The translations under genes and the position numbers were made by a program. From NCBI GenBank assembly GCA_025403435.1, contig CM046354.1:16103836-16167835 (forward strand): a stretch of 64,000 nt of DNA. Direction: 5' to 3'. Positions 33,731 to 45,680 of the stretch are shown piece after piece. Origin of the DNA: Artocarpus heterophyllus. Its lineage: Eukaryota > Streptophyta > Magnoliopsida > Rosales > Moraceae. Under the pieces are notes generated by a model. It made no database searches. It had not been told where the DNA came from and saw nothing but the letters and a program-made list of their open reading frames with translations. Every line of letters begins with the position of its first letter. The stretch's first letter is position 1.

Positions 33731-35961
33731 ATGAGCGGACCGACAAAGAAAGTGGTGGATGCGGCTTTCAAGGCCTCCAAGAACATCGACTGGGATGGCA
33801 TGGCCAAGCTCCTCGTCTCCGATGAGGCTCGCAAGGAGTTCGCCTCCCTCCGCCGCGCCTTCAATGAGGTCAACTCTGCTCTCGAGACTAAATTCAGCCA
33901 GGTCCCTCTCTCTCTTGTATTTTTTGCTTTTATAGATCTCTGTAATTCTGGCTTTATTGTTTGGTTAGATGTTTTGTTGGGTATTATTGTTTTGCTCCTA
34001 GTTGTAGCATTTGGTTTTGTGGGATTAGGGTTAATTCTTTGTTTTCCGTTTTATTGTTGGGTTTTATTGATATGAGGGCGATAAACTTTCTGTGCTTTGT
34101 TTGGGCATTTAGAAAAAACGGAATTGGAAATCTAGGATTTGATTGTGTTTTGTTGGAAGAAAGATTTGTTTATCTTTCTCAAATTATTGTTTCAATTTCG
34201 ACAGAGTTTAACAAAATAGATAAAGGAAGCATTTTTGCTACACATTTGGGATTTGTAGGTGCTAGGCCCACCAGGATTTGATGCCATGGGAAATGTAGTA
34301 ATTACTTTGTCCTTCTTATCACTTTTTGTTGTTTGTTTTGTGTGGAAACTAGATTAACATCAAACTTAAATGTAAGTTTATTATGGTATGGTTAAGCTTT
34401 CTTTAGCTGGCATTAGTATGGTAATAAGTTTCAATTTTGTTGATTTTATTGTTAATGTTAACTTCTTGTTGCAGGAACCTGAACCTATTGAGTGGGAATA
34501 CTAGAGGAAAGGAATTGGATCTCGCTTGGTGGATATGTACAAGGAGGCTTATGATAGTATGTTTTCAGACTCGTTTATACTTGGAACATATATTACTTTC
34601 AAGGATATGTCCTAAATGAATGTATTTCCGCCAACGTAATGACATTAATATGCCAGGGCTCGGCAAACTGTACAGTGCTTTTGGATTCTGTTGTTGCAAA
34701 TTTAATGTGTGGAATCTGATGATTATGCTGTTATCTACTTATCTTGCATATCCTTTTATAAAACCTTAAGGCTGTGGAATGGAAGATATAGGTGAAGAAA
34801 ATGGATGGGAAGGGGGTGATTTCCTTTTATGGTATTTGGTGAGACAGGAAACAAAACAAGTACCTCCCCTGTTTTTATCGAGGTGTAAGGGGAAGAAAAA
34901 GAAATGAATTTGTTTTCACATCATACTATCCAAATTGATGCTTACACATGGTGACATTGATGTAGTGATACCAAATTTTCAAATCTATACTATATTCTCT
35001 TGTTTTCCCTGCATAAGTCTTTTTAATATTGGAGACAGAAAAAAAAAAAAAAAAACAGATTTAGTCGTTGATTCAATTGCTAGCTATATCCACACCTTGT
35101 AACAGAGCCCATAATTCACCTATTAATCTTCTACCAAGGAACCCTAAGTTTACATCTGTTGTTTCTATCAAAACAAGCTATCTATGGTTAAAAAAAAAGT
35201 TTATATCATCGTTATTCCACCTTCCACTTTCCCTTCTTAGAAAGTGGGTGCTTTTTGCTGCTGGTAACTGCTTTCTTTGTGGTTATGGGAATGATATCTC
35301 GAATGTCTACTTCTCCACATATCCTTCTATATGTGTAGCTTACTATATTGTCTATTCTGCTGAATGCTTTTCGAAGTACTTTTCTTTCTTTTTACCTTTT
35401 ATTTTGTTCCTTCTGTTCAGTTATCTTTTCATATTCCTTATTTTGTTCTTTCACATTGCAGGTATTGAAATCCCAAAGTATGTAGATACCGTCACACCTC
35501 AGTACAAACCTAAATTTGATGCACTGCTAAGATTTGACGGGGATCTCATTTTCTTTTCTTTCCTAGTCCTCCTAGTCCTAACATTTGCCCCCACGCCCTT
35601 ATCTTTTTAACGTTTTATCATCATTTTCTAGCCTATACCTGCTAAATTTTGTATACCTGATGCATTATATATGTTGCGGACTACAGCTTGTGGAACTGAA
35701 AGAAGCAGAGGAGAAGTCTCTGAAAGAATCAGAGCGCTTAGAGGAGGAGGTTGCTGAAGTTCAAGAGTTGAAGGTAGGGAAGATAATTCCCAAAAGTCAT
35801 CATCCATCTCCTATGATGCTTTTTTGTTCCTAACAGTACCATTGTCTTTTTCATGACAGAAAAAGATTAGCACAATGACCGCAGATGAATACTTTGAGAA
35901 GCATCCTGAGCTCAAGAAGAAATTTGATGATGAAATCCGCAATGACGAGTGGGGCTATTGA
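33731..35961 (+). pseudogene. ATPQ: ATP synthase subunit d, mitochondrial (ATPQ), with two disabling lesions
   Basis: The product is the peripheral-stalk subunit d of mitochondrial F1Fo-ATP synthase, which helps hold F1 to the membrane sector. Exons are 33731-33901, 34475-34556, 35462-35526, 35687-35773 and 35860-35961, together 507 nt or 168 codons plus stop, the usual plant length. The product starts MSGPTKKVVDAAFKASKNID, contains EIPKYVDTVTPQYKPKFDAL and a charged helix (LKEAEEKSLKESERLEEE), and ends FDDEIRNDEWGY. Phases join correctly and introns 1, 2 and 4 are GT-AG. Two defects stand out. Codon 67, where I recall Tyr in Arabidopsis, is TAG (34502-34504), and the donor after exon 3 reads CTAAGA instead of GTAAGA (35527). 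Everything else is well conserved, so this is either a recently inactivated copy or contains sequence errors. Introns show that it is not a retrocopy. Confidence 0.85.
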
Positions 35962-37204
35962 GAATCTTTCTAGCACCAAGTTCTCTCTTCAGATCATGAC
36001 GATATTCCGGGTGTCAATCATGTTTCCCCGAACACCACATCAGAAATTTGTTTTTAATAGGGCCATGCCATAGATCACTTTATGTTCAACTGAATTCTGA
36101 ATTTGCGAAATGTTTCTGGTATTATCCGATCATAGGGCAATCCTGAAATATTTCAGATGCAGCACAAAACTGTTGTTGCAGATTCTTTACGTCTCTTTCT
36201 GTCATTTAGAGGAGCCGAAAAGAGTTTTAACCCATTCCTTTATTTTGCAGTCCTGCTTGAAATGAAAAGTTTATAGCACGAATGAAGACTAATTGCAGAA
36301 TTCTAAAAACGTTTTCATGATATGGGCTTCCTTATTTTGATTTTTGAACTCCAAAGTTCAACCCAGAGGGTCCAGCTTTGAATTATTATTTTTCTCCTTC
36401 CTTTTGCTTTTTGTTTTTTTTGCAGTCCTGCTTGAAATGAAAATTCTCGTTCTTTACTACTGCACTCAAAAAAGTAATTGCTGTAACCTATCAGACTTGA
36501 CAGGTCTCCACCCGAGACTAGAAGGAAGTTAATACGTAAATGTAAAGCAAAGTAGAAGTTGTAGGGAAAATTAATGTTTAAAATATCTAGGAATATGAAT
36601 TATATTGATAAAAGGGCATTGTGCATAAGTAGTGTACTTACAGAGCAACGAAATAGGGCAGGCTAGGATGGATTTTCTCTCAATACTCGCCGTAGGCTCG
36701 AGCCTCTACTGTCTAATTGAATTTCCGCTTCAACTATGTAGTTTTTTGAAAGAGACCGATATTATAGGCAAGGTCTTGTGGCCGGCACGGAACCAAATCC
36801 GCACCGACACTGACCGACAAATCTACCGCCTGGTGCGATACAGTTTTATAAAATACAAACTTTATTGGGACACTTGTCAAGTAAGCAGCATGTAAGGCAT
36901 TAGAATGGTGTAAAAGTTGTCAGTCAGGACATACTAGATATGAAAAATCCTGGAGAGGACTTTGTGGTAAATTGGGTATAATATCGGGCAAATTTTCGGT
37001 TTAAACAGAGAAAATTAGAAAAATAACCTCTTTTTTTTTTTTAAAGAAATCTTTTTTATCTTAATTGGGTTATAATCTTACTATTTACATGATTGTGGGT
37101 CTTAATTTAATATATAGAATATTTTTTAGATTATATCTTATTATTTTATTAGTAATGATATTAAAACCCTACGAAGTTAAATAATATTACTCCTTATTTT
37201 TAGG
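35962..37204. other. ATPQ 3' region and intergenic DNA
   Basis: The first ~300 bp are probably 3' untranslated sequence. A 22-bp direct repeat, GCAGTCCTGCTTGAAATGAA plus two more matching bases, occurs near 36247 and 36422. The frame at 36632-36895 has no recognisable domain. Nothing else is supported. Confidence 0.4.
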
Positions 37205-37530
37205 CTGATTAAGTTAAAGATTAACAATTGCAATTACCTTCAATCCTTACCAGGCCTTCCTTTATCCCTTGGACTTCTTGATGCAAGCAACTGCACATCA
37301 CTTAAGACAGTTTCAAATTCCAAGACTGCAATTGTACATTGTCATTGGAAGGAACTATGAAGCTACTTATTACAAGGAATTTATGTTCAGTAAGTGTTTA
37401 AAATTTGATCAAAGTGAACGTAAACAACATAATGATTGAGTCTCAAGTCAGAATTCTGCTCACATCAACTATATCCCTATCACAACATGAAGAAATATCA
37501 CACGTAAGTCTCTTTCTTTCATCGTGTATA
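37205..37530 (+). pseudogene. TNL resistance-gene fragment (end of LRR region)
   Basis: The plus strand encodes LKINNCNYLQSLPGLPLSLG, then LLDASNCTSLKTVS, then a short tail to a stop near 37374. This is the last LRR plus the L-DA-NC-SL-TV segment typical of TIR-NBS-LRR immune receptors. Homology to the remnant at about 55060-55370 continues past the stop, through an ATATCCCTATCACAAC segment up to a splice-donor-like GTAAGT near 37505. No TIR or NB-ARC part is present nearby, so this is a relic and not a gene. Confidence 0.7.
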
Positions 37531-39918
37531 TTAATTTGTATAGTATTTCATAATCAAAATGTCATGCCTGACCCCTAATTTTGTTTTATGAACTGCCATC
37601 CCTAACTATAATAAAAAGAGTGGATAGCCCATCCACTATTTATGTTTTGGTTGTCCAAAAGGAATAGTTTTAGGCCCCTTTTTTTTTTCACTTTTTTGGT
37701 TTTTTTCCCTTTTCTTTTAGCTTTTCTATTCTTTAAAAAAAAAAAAAAGCACGTGTTCCTTTGCTTCTCTCTCTCTCTTTTTTTTTTTTTTTGTCTTCTC
37801 CTTTTTCGTTTGTATCTTAATACTTTCCCCTATCATTTTGTGCTCAACCCATTTTTTCTCTTCTTTTATTTCGTTATTCTTTTTTCTACTTTTTTTTATT
37901 TTATTTTTGATGTCCCATTTGTGTACCATAGTCTCATACCCGTTTGGTTCTTTTTTAATTTTCTCTCCATTTTGACATCATTCATCTCTCTTATAGATTT
38001 TTTAAACCTCCTGTTTTTTTCAATTTTTTTCAGCAAAAATTAATGACGGTAGCATTTGATTCAACATTAGAAGTATTGATTGGTTCGTATTTAGGCTCTA
38101 ATCAATTTCTTATTCTTCGTGGGCCCTTTTTATTTCAATTCATTTCTTTTTTCTTTTTAGATTTGCCATCATACGGATTGCCATAAAAATTCTCCATTTA
38201 AAACAATGTTAAACAACAAATTTGCCATCATACGGATTGCCATACAAATTCTCCATTGGAAAACAATGTTAAACAACAAAGTCAAAGCTGCAACTCTAAT
38301 CCCAAATTACACTAATTATATATAGAATCCCTAACTCTAGACTAACGTGATATTCCAATTAGACGAATAAAGCCATGTCTAACATCAAAACCAATTTGAT
38401 TCGAAAGAAGTAGAAAAATAACCACCGCCTTTTTTTTGGTAATGTAAAAGTACACCCTTTTTTAGGAACTCAAAATTCTGTCCAATGTAAAGCGTCTATA
38501 TTGACATGCTAGTCAAAACTTTTGGTCGCATGAAACTTATTTAGTTAACGATGTATTATTTTAACACCTTATATTTGAATTATATTTCAAAATCATATGT
38601 AAAGTATATTATATTTTTAATGACGTTTCTTAAGGGAACGTTGTTTGTGTTCTAACTAAAACAAAATTTCTTTTTTTCTTCTCTCTCTCGTAGTAATTTT
38701 TTTCCTTTACCTCCTCCAGTTTTTTTTTTTTTTTTTTCTAAATGATAAGGAATGCTTTCTTTCTTTTTTTTTCCTCCCCAGTAGTATTTTTTTCCATTAC
38801 CTCCCCCAGCCTTTTTTTTTTTTTAAATGATAGTTTTAAAATTAAGCACCTTCTATTCACGCAGATCTTGTCGTCCAGCGGCACCTTGATCAAGCTCTTT
38901 ATCGTCTACTTAGAACATATCCCAACTCCGAGCATCCATGGATATACCAAGGAATTGTCTTTTCTTTTTTTTTTTGTCATTTAAGGTTCCTCTTGACAAT
39001 CAAATTTTTCTAGTCTTTTTTTTTAATTTTTTTTAAGGTCAATTAATGATTTACTTTGATAAATAAATTCTTAAGACATGAATGTTGTTTGTCATTCCAT
39101 AAGCCAAATAGGATGAGAAAGAAAGCTAACAATTTTTCATAGGGATATATGGCTACCATGGTGACTCTCTGAATTTAAGGATTTTCAAAGAAGATAATAT
39201 TTTTCTAGTTTTTTTAACAAACCATTCTTTAATGTTAGAACTCTTGGCCATTTATTAAAGATCACTTTTCATACCAACCAATTTTGCTTTGATCTTTTCT
39301 TTTCTTTTTTTTTCATCCCTCCCTTTTTATTTGTGCTACGACTACTGTTGGTGGTGTTGTATCTAAGCATGCTAACGCTTAAAATGCCGGTAATCGTTTA
39401 TGATGAGGAATTTTGTGCAAGGAGAAAAGAACGAGCAAAAACATACAACGAGTGTTGCTCCGTCGAGAGCTTTTTTTGAATCTCGTTTTATTGATTGATA
39501 TTATAATTTTCGAAGATTAGTTTTTAACCAACATTAAAAATCTCTACTTTGTGCGTCAAGCGTATAAAGAACGACAAGTGAAAACATACAATGAGTGTTG
39601 CTCGGCTGCAATATAGGCACAAGTGACAAAGAGTTTTTTTTTTTTTTTTGGTTTTTTTTACTGAAGTTAAAAATACGTGAACATTAGAACATAAACATGT
39701 TGCTTCCCTTGTAAAAGACTTAAGACCATCGAACACCAAGGTCATAACTTTAACTTTAGTTGTATACCTTACATCAAGGAGGCTGGTACGACACTTTCTT
39801 TTTATCTTTATTTTACTTTTTTTTTAACTTTAATGAGCGTATCAAATGCTAACGCATCATATGCAAACACATTTGCAAATCATAACTAGAACTCTTTAAA
39901 ACATTGTGCATTCTGCAT
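37531..39918. other. Intergenic DNA rich in T and pyrimidine runs
   Basis: Long T/CT runs at 37680-38040 and 38680-38840 create artificial Phe/Ser/Leu-rich open frames. No gene was supported. A ~60-bp tandem duplication inside this block is listed separately. Confidence 0.45.
38162..38280. repeat. 60-bp tandem duplication (two copies)
   Basis: A unit beginning TTTGCCATCATACGGATTGC occupies 38162-38220 and 38221-38280 with only a few differences, indicating a recent local duplication. Confidence 0.92.
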
Positions 39919-40150
39919 GCAAACATACTTTAAGAATAATAATTGCAAATATATTGCAAACATTTACTTGATCTTTTAGACTTTATGCATATTAAAAGCA
40001 ATCATGCTTTAAACATAATAGTTGCAAGTACATTGCAAATCTTGATTTAAACTTTAAAACTTTTTGCATAACAAATGCAAGCATACTTTAAAAACAACTT
40101 GCATAACAATTGCAAACACATTTGCAAACATATATATATATATATATATA
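39919..40150. repeat. ~79-bp tandem repeat (three copies) followed by (TA)10
   Basis: Units start at about 39919, 39998 and 40077 with a GCAA(A/T/G)CAT(A/G)CTTTAA core and a TTGCAA motif further along. A TA dinucleotide run follows at 40130-40150. Confidence 0.7.
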
Positions 40151-40159
40151 AGCATTTAA

Positions 40160-41905
40160 AAATCATTTACTTCATGCTGCAGGTGAGGTTTGAACTTACC
40201 TGGATAACACTTGTCTCACCCCAAATGTTTCTTATTAAATGGCAGACGTTTGTAGTATAGAAAAGTTGTCATATCCACAGGGAGGTGAAAATTTGTAACT
40301 CAACAAATTAATAAATATAAATGTTTAAAAAGGCAAGCGGTTTGTCAAGACGAAGTTTAAAAGTAAAGAAATATTTTGTGGTTTTTTTTTTAATTCAAAG
40401 TTTAAAACGTAAAATTAAAACGGTAAAGCTTTAAGAATCCCTTGTATGTTTCGCAACTGATATGAAATTTTAACTCTAATTAATAATGATCTTAAACATT
40501 TAATTTATTATATCATTTCTCATTAATTGCAAGCACTTTTACTATTTTTTTAAGTCAATCGAGAGCGACAATATAGCAAGCCATAATGCAGTAAGGGTCT
40601 TTCTATAAAAGTAGCAAAATGATCATCTCTCGCTAATGATTTGGTGTATTAATTATGAAAATTATAACCGCTGTCACTACAATTGTAATTAACATACCTT
40701 AGCCTTAGTTTATAAATACGTTCACTATACATTTTAGATCCTTTGTTTAGCCTTTTCTTTCTTTGAACCTCTCTTTCTCTCTAAAAAACCTCAAATTCTC
40801 TCACCCTCTCTCTAGATTTTTAAAACCTGTCTAGAAATCTTTATCTCCCGATCTCTCAAATTTTCCCTTAATCTGTACTCAAGCACTCGAAATCCTTTAA
40901 ATATTCTTCTAAACCCTTCAAATCTCACCTTCAATCTTAAAATTACTTTCAAATTTCTCTCTGCATCTTTACCATGGATCTCAAATACGATCATTTAAAG
41001 AAATACTGGCTCAGAATAAAATCAAAAGAAAGTACAAGACTCGAGTCACTCGACTCTAGATTCTTTCACAATTTGGTCTCCCCAACGATGTTAGAATGCT
41101 CATTGAAGGCAAAGTTTGTCCTAGTGACTTTGAGCACTTCAAATATTTGCCTGGATAGGAGTTTCTATTCAAGGAAGAGGAGAGCCCAAAGTGTTGAGTC
41201 TAGGAATCCTAAGTGCGCTCGATAGACTTGTATGGGCAAATGTCGTTCAATAGGCATGGTCTCTAGAAATAGAGAGGATAAAATATAGTTCTGTAAGGAT
41301 GAACTGAGCAATGAGAACATGGAAGATCTATGAGCCACTCTTGAGATGCACCCTAGTGGATATGTATAGGGGCTATTTCTAAACTCTAGCCATAATTTCA
41401 TGATGAGAGAAAATGTCTAGGGAACCTAACATTAAAAGATCCTATTTGCCAGCTTATAAGAAAACTGTATGGGAAACAGATCCTCAATCCATCGAGTTCA
41501 AAACATAATCTGTAAAAAAACAACAAAAAAAAAATCTGTCTTAGCCCATTTTTAATCTGAATAGTAATTGTTAAACTAATTTAGTCTATTTTGTTTACTT
41601 TTGTTATTATTATTTTGACTTTTCTATTTGTATCAGATGTCTCATTTTCTTCTATAGGTATTTTGCATGCTTTATTGCTTAACTTTATCTCAATTTTCAA
41701 GATTTGATGCCATTATTTCAAAAAGTTGTATAGTTTTGTCAGTAAATTTTAAAAAAATATATGGTTTGTTTGTCAAAAGTCGTTTAACTTTGCACCACCA
41801 TCCCGTCCCACCTAAATCTTTGTCATACTTGACTCCTCTATAAAAACCATTTGTGACTTAGAAGATAGGCAAAGCGAAAAGAAAAAAAGTCTTAGAAACA
41901 CCACT
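40160..41905. other. Unassigned, probably retroelement-derived DNA
   Basis: The phrase GTCATATCCACAGGGAGG (about 40267) resembles wording frequent in plant Ty3-element LTRs or leaders. A TATA-like TTTATAAATA (near 40709) and a CT-rich stretch precede an ATG in good context at 40974, but its 83-codon frame resembles no known protein and downstream frames are broken. I cannot say what was encoded here. Confidence 0.3.
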
Positions 41906-42595
41906 ATGGAACCCTCTACCCAATTGCCTCAAGGATCAAAACCATTTGTGTGTTTTGCGGTTCTAGTCCAAGAAAGAATTAACATTATTTAGAAGTTGCA
42001 TTTCACTTAGGTTAAGTCCCAGCTAAGAGGAAAATAAACATGATTTATGGGGAATGTAGTCTTGGGTTAATAGGAAGTATCGCAGCAGGAGCCCACACTG
42101 GAGGTAGCAAAGTCTTAGTTATTATTCCTAATATTTTTGCTCAATGCAATCCTTGTGGTCAAACCATAAGAACAGAATGAAGAGTCTTGATTGTCACTGA
42201 TCGCATTATTGCTACGATTCAACACTCTGATGCCTTCATTGCCTTACCTGGTGGTCTAGGAACTTTAGAGGAATTATTTAGAGTAGCAAATAGGAACCTA
42301 TTAGGCATTCACTTTAAACCCTTGGGTCTGTTAAATGTAAATGGTTTCTTTGACGGTTTGTTAAAATTTCTTCATCATGCTGTGGAACAAAATTTTCTTG
42401 TCCAAACAGGGAGAAAGATCTTTATATCTGCGTCAATTGTCAAAGAACAAATAAGATCTTTATCTATGCGTAACTGTTGAAGAACTAATTGATCAAATCC
42501 TAGTTGTTCATTCTGAGATAGACACAATGACATTAAAGTTAGATTGGAAGATGGACAGCAAGAAGCGATGTCTAGATTTGAATCTCCAATTATGA
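41906..42595 (+). pseudogene. Intronless LOG-type phosphoribohydrolase pseudogene
   Basis: LOG enzymes release active cytokinin bases from cytokinin riboside 5'-monophosphates. The plus strand contains, across shifting frames, an INMIYG segment leading to SLGLIGSIAAGAHTGG, then [18 protein letters not shown] with the family's PGG-GT--E catalytic/phosphate motif, then [16 protein letters not shown], and finally EELIDQIL with a DLNLQL end at a stop (42593-42595). These match a LOG-like protein from near its N-terminus to its C-terminus. Frameshifts and stops occur at about 41945-41990, at the TGA at 42178-42180, and near 42465. Plant LOG genes normally have several introns; none interrupts this copy, so it is probably a retrotransposed cDNA. 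The tail suggests a LOG subgroup distinct from LOG1-8, from memory only. Confidence 0.8.
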
Positions 42596-43656
42596 CTTAT
42601 TTAATCTTTTAGTTTTACCACAACATGTTCATTTTTTTATTAATTTCTTGACTAACTGCTCTTGTACAGGTAATATTATTCTTTGCTCTATCTTTTTAAA
42701 CATTGGGGACAATGTTTAATTTAGGTTGGGGGAGAGGGTTATGTGTCAAATTTTTTTCGATTTTGTGTATGATTCTTGACTATAATCAATTTTGTGTCCG
42801 TCTGTTTAACCAAGCCAAAAAAAAAAAAAATGGTGTGTTGTTTGTAAAATTTTAAGATTCTTATTCTCTAGAATAGGGATGGCTAAGTTAAGTAGTTTCC
42901 TCTCGAAATGTATCTCATTTTGGTGTGATAATGTAATCTTGGTTGCCTATTAGTTGTATTTTTTTTTTTTTTGTTCACATATATGCATAAGGATGGTGGA
43001 GTTAAGGAGTTCATAATACTCTTAAGACATGTCCTTCTCTTGTTTGAAACAATAGAGTAAAAAGTAATTAGTATTCTTGAGACGTATTTCGACCTGTTGG
43101 CTATTGTGTGCCTGCATTGAATCTGACTAACTAACTTAAAATAAAAAAGAATGTTAAAAAATGTTTTTTGTAAATAGGTATATATATAGTTTCTTAGTAA
43201 CTAGTGTGTTATTATTTTGTTTTGATTTCAAAATTTCATATCAATGTGGTATCATTTTTTTTTTTGTTGAATTTTCTTACTTTATCAACTCTAAAACATC
43301 AATTTTATGTAACACGTTTATGAGTTTATTTTTCCAAAACGTTTGTAAGTCACTCTTTTTACACACACACACTATAATGCTTAATTGTGGTGGTAAGTCA
43401 AAGCTTCGGAGATATGATTTTTGCTATTTTGTGTAGATGAACGACTAAAGGCAGTGACATTTTCAATTAACTAATTAATCAAGTAAATATTTACAACAAC
43501 AACAGCAACAACAATAATAAAGAAAAAATGTAAATTAATTAAAAAAATGTGGATAGCCTCTGTAACTCGAGTAAATAAGTTCCACAGGATGCTTCAACAC
43601 CTAGTACTTTAAGCCAACTAGTTTAGAAGTTATTGACCTAAAGTTCCACGAGGATG
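42596..43656. other. Unassigned DNA with a retroelement-like polypurine segment
   Basis: The stretch ATTGGGGACAATGTTTAATT, followed by TAGGTTGGGGGAGAGGG (about 42704-42740), resembles the conserved segment and polypurine tract found before the 3' LTR of some plant Ty3 elements. No LTR could be paired with it. A 14-base A run at about 42818 may be a relic poly(A) tail. The frame at 43161-43436 is low-complexity. Confidence 0.3.
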
Positions 43657-45680
43657 TGATGAGACGGTAGAGGTATACATTTTATAAGGCTAAAATCATT
43701 TATTTATGCTTCTATTTCTCATTAAATCATCTAATTAAAAGCATTTTAATATTAAACAATATTTTAGTATCTTAGTGTGAAAATATATTCAATTATATGT
43801 TTTTATATTTTAGTATATCTTCAATAATTGAAATTAATTAAAACTGTAAAAATAATATGTTGTGATTTTACTTTTAGCCTTAATGTGTTGCATAATATGT
43901 TTTTAGTTTGTAAATATATTCTTATATGTTTTTAATAATTTCTATAAATTTATCTAATTATGAAATACTATATCTGTATGAAACCGTATAGGTCCGTTAA
44001 TTTTAAAAGCTTATTTTTATTTTTATTTTGTTTTATGTGTTTTAATGTAAAATACATGATTATTGTGAAATATGTTTGTAAAATAATTAGTTTTATTTTA
44101 ATTACTTGTTTGTAGATTTAAATTCTAGTGCAAAAAAAGAGCAAAACGACACCAAAATAGGTAAAATCGAACAATAAATGCTTAAGAAACCAAAAAAAGT
44201 TCAAATTTAAAATAAAAGGACACGTGGCAGCTCGTAGCCATCGAATGCGCTGCCAAAATGATCTGGGTTGTCTGTTTCACAACAGGTATTAAGGCGCCAC
44301 TCGTGCGTTAGTGCGTGCATTTCAACAGGCCCCACCGGCTGTAGGTCTTGTCCGATCGTGTGCAGATGTTCCTAGTAAAGCCCGTGCTCTCACTTCTTTA
44401 ACTGTTCGATCGGTGGACCAAGAAAGATCCAATGGTCATCATTTACGCATCCAATCCTAGCTACACCCACCTGTGCCAGCCGTTTGAAGAGTCCAAGTCT
44501 ACGCGTCCAACACTCCAAAGTGCGTTACATAAAATATGTCTCTGCTTTGCATTACACCGGATCCCAAACTAAGATTCGCATAATGGAAAAGGCTGAAACA
44601 TGTGAAAAAAGAGAAGAGAAAATTAACAAAAGCCAACCTACCGCTTAGACAACTCTCTCCACCACAATACCCTACAATGCTGTCATCTACCTATAAAAGG
44701 GAGCTTAAGCCTCTATTACAACCATTCATTAAAAGCATAACAAAATTATGCTTACATTTCATTTTCATATTTTCTCTATAGAATTTGTGGAAATGCTGAG
44801 TAAACTAGGCTAAAGAAGTGTGGTGAGGCAAGGGATGAATTTATATGTATAATTTATTTAGTGTGGATTTTGATTTTATAATACTGTTGTAATGCTTATA
44901 TTTTAGTAGAAATAATAGTCTTATATTCTAAATCAATATTGTTGTGCTATCAATTTTTATATAAATTTAGCCATGCTTTTTTTATGTATTAATTAATTTG
45001 CACAATAATATTAACATTATTATAATATGGAATATCTCTTACTTCAGTATTGCCAGAGGTAGGTATATTGTCGCTCTTAGGTATTTCATAAAATAAAATT
45101 TTGTTGGTTTTAACGTAAATATTATTAATTTTGATTAATTTCATCTTTTCCATCTTATAATTGTAATAATTAATTACGTAGTGACAATAGTTTTATTTAT
45201 CACAGTGGTGCTTTTAATTTAATGTTTTATGAAATGTCTCTTACTGTGTTATTGCTTGCAATATTGTTGCTTTTGGATCTTTTGTAAAAATAACATGTAT
45301 GTTTTAACGGGAAAAGATTTAACTAGTCAAATGCTTTAGAAATTTAATTAAAATCAAAATATCCAAAAGCAACAATATTGCAAGCAAACACACAAATTTC
45401 TAATTAATTAGAATTTTAATAAGAATCAAAATTCATCTCGATAGTAAATATATAAAGGATTCCAAGACCTCACTGTTTTAATTGTATGTTTTAAACCTTA
45501 AAATTTCAAATGGCCAAAAAATATTTTCTTTTTAAACTTTATTTTGTTAAACTCGCTTACCTCTTAAAATGTTAAAATTTGCCAACTTAGCCATTTGCCA
45601 ATTTCTCCTTTTTGTGGATACAATTGCTTTTATTGCACTACAAACGACGGTGTATTGAGATACAATTTTAGACAATACAT
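43657..45680. repeat. Second copy of the solo-LTR family
   Basis: It starts TGATGAGACGG and then parallels the solo LTR at 10035-11598. Shared landmarks in order are AAGGCT(T)AAA-TTATTTAT, a GAGCAAAACGA segment, a TTGTTAATG/TTGTTGTGCTATC zone with ATAAATT(T/C)AG, repeated TTATGACTTG/TTGCTTGCAATATTG segments, and a CAATACA(C/T)CA end. It carries a TATA-like CTATAAAAGGGAGC (44693-44706), which would suit an LTR promoter. Copies are diverged and no target duplication was found here. Confidence 0.55.

Noticed and set aside
37642..38043. 133-codon Phe-rich open frame
   Set aside because: It is produced by long T and CT runs; low complexity.
40974..41225. ATG in good context after a TATA-like box and CT-rich leader
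   Set aside because: The frame is short, matches nothing known and is followed by many stops; not enough to call a gene.
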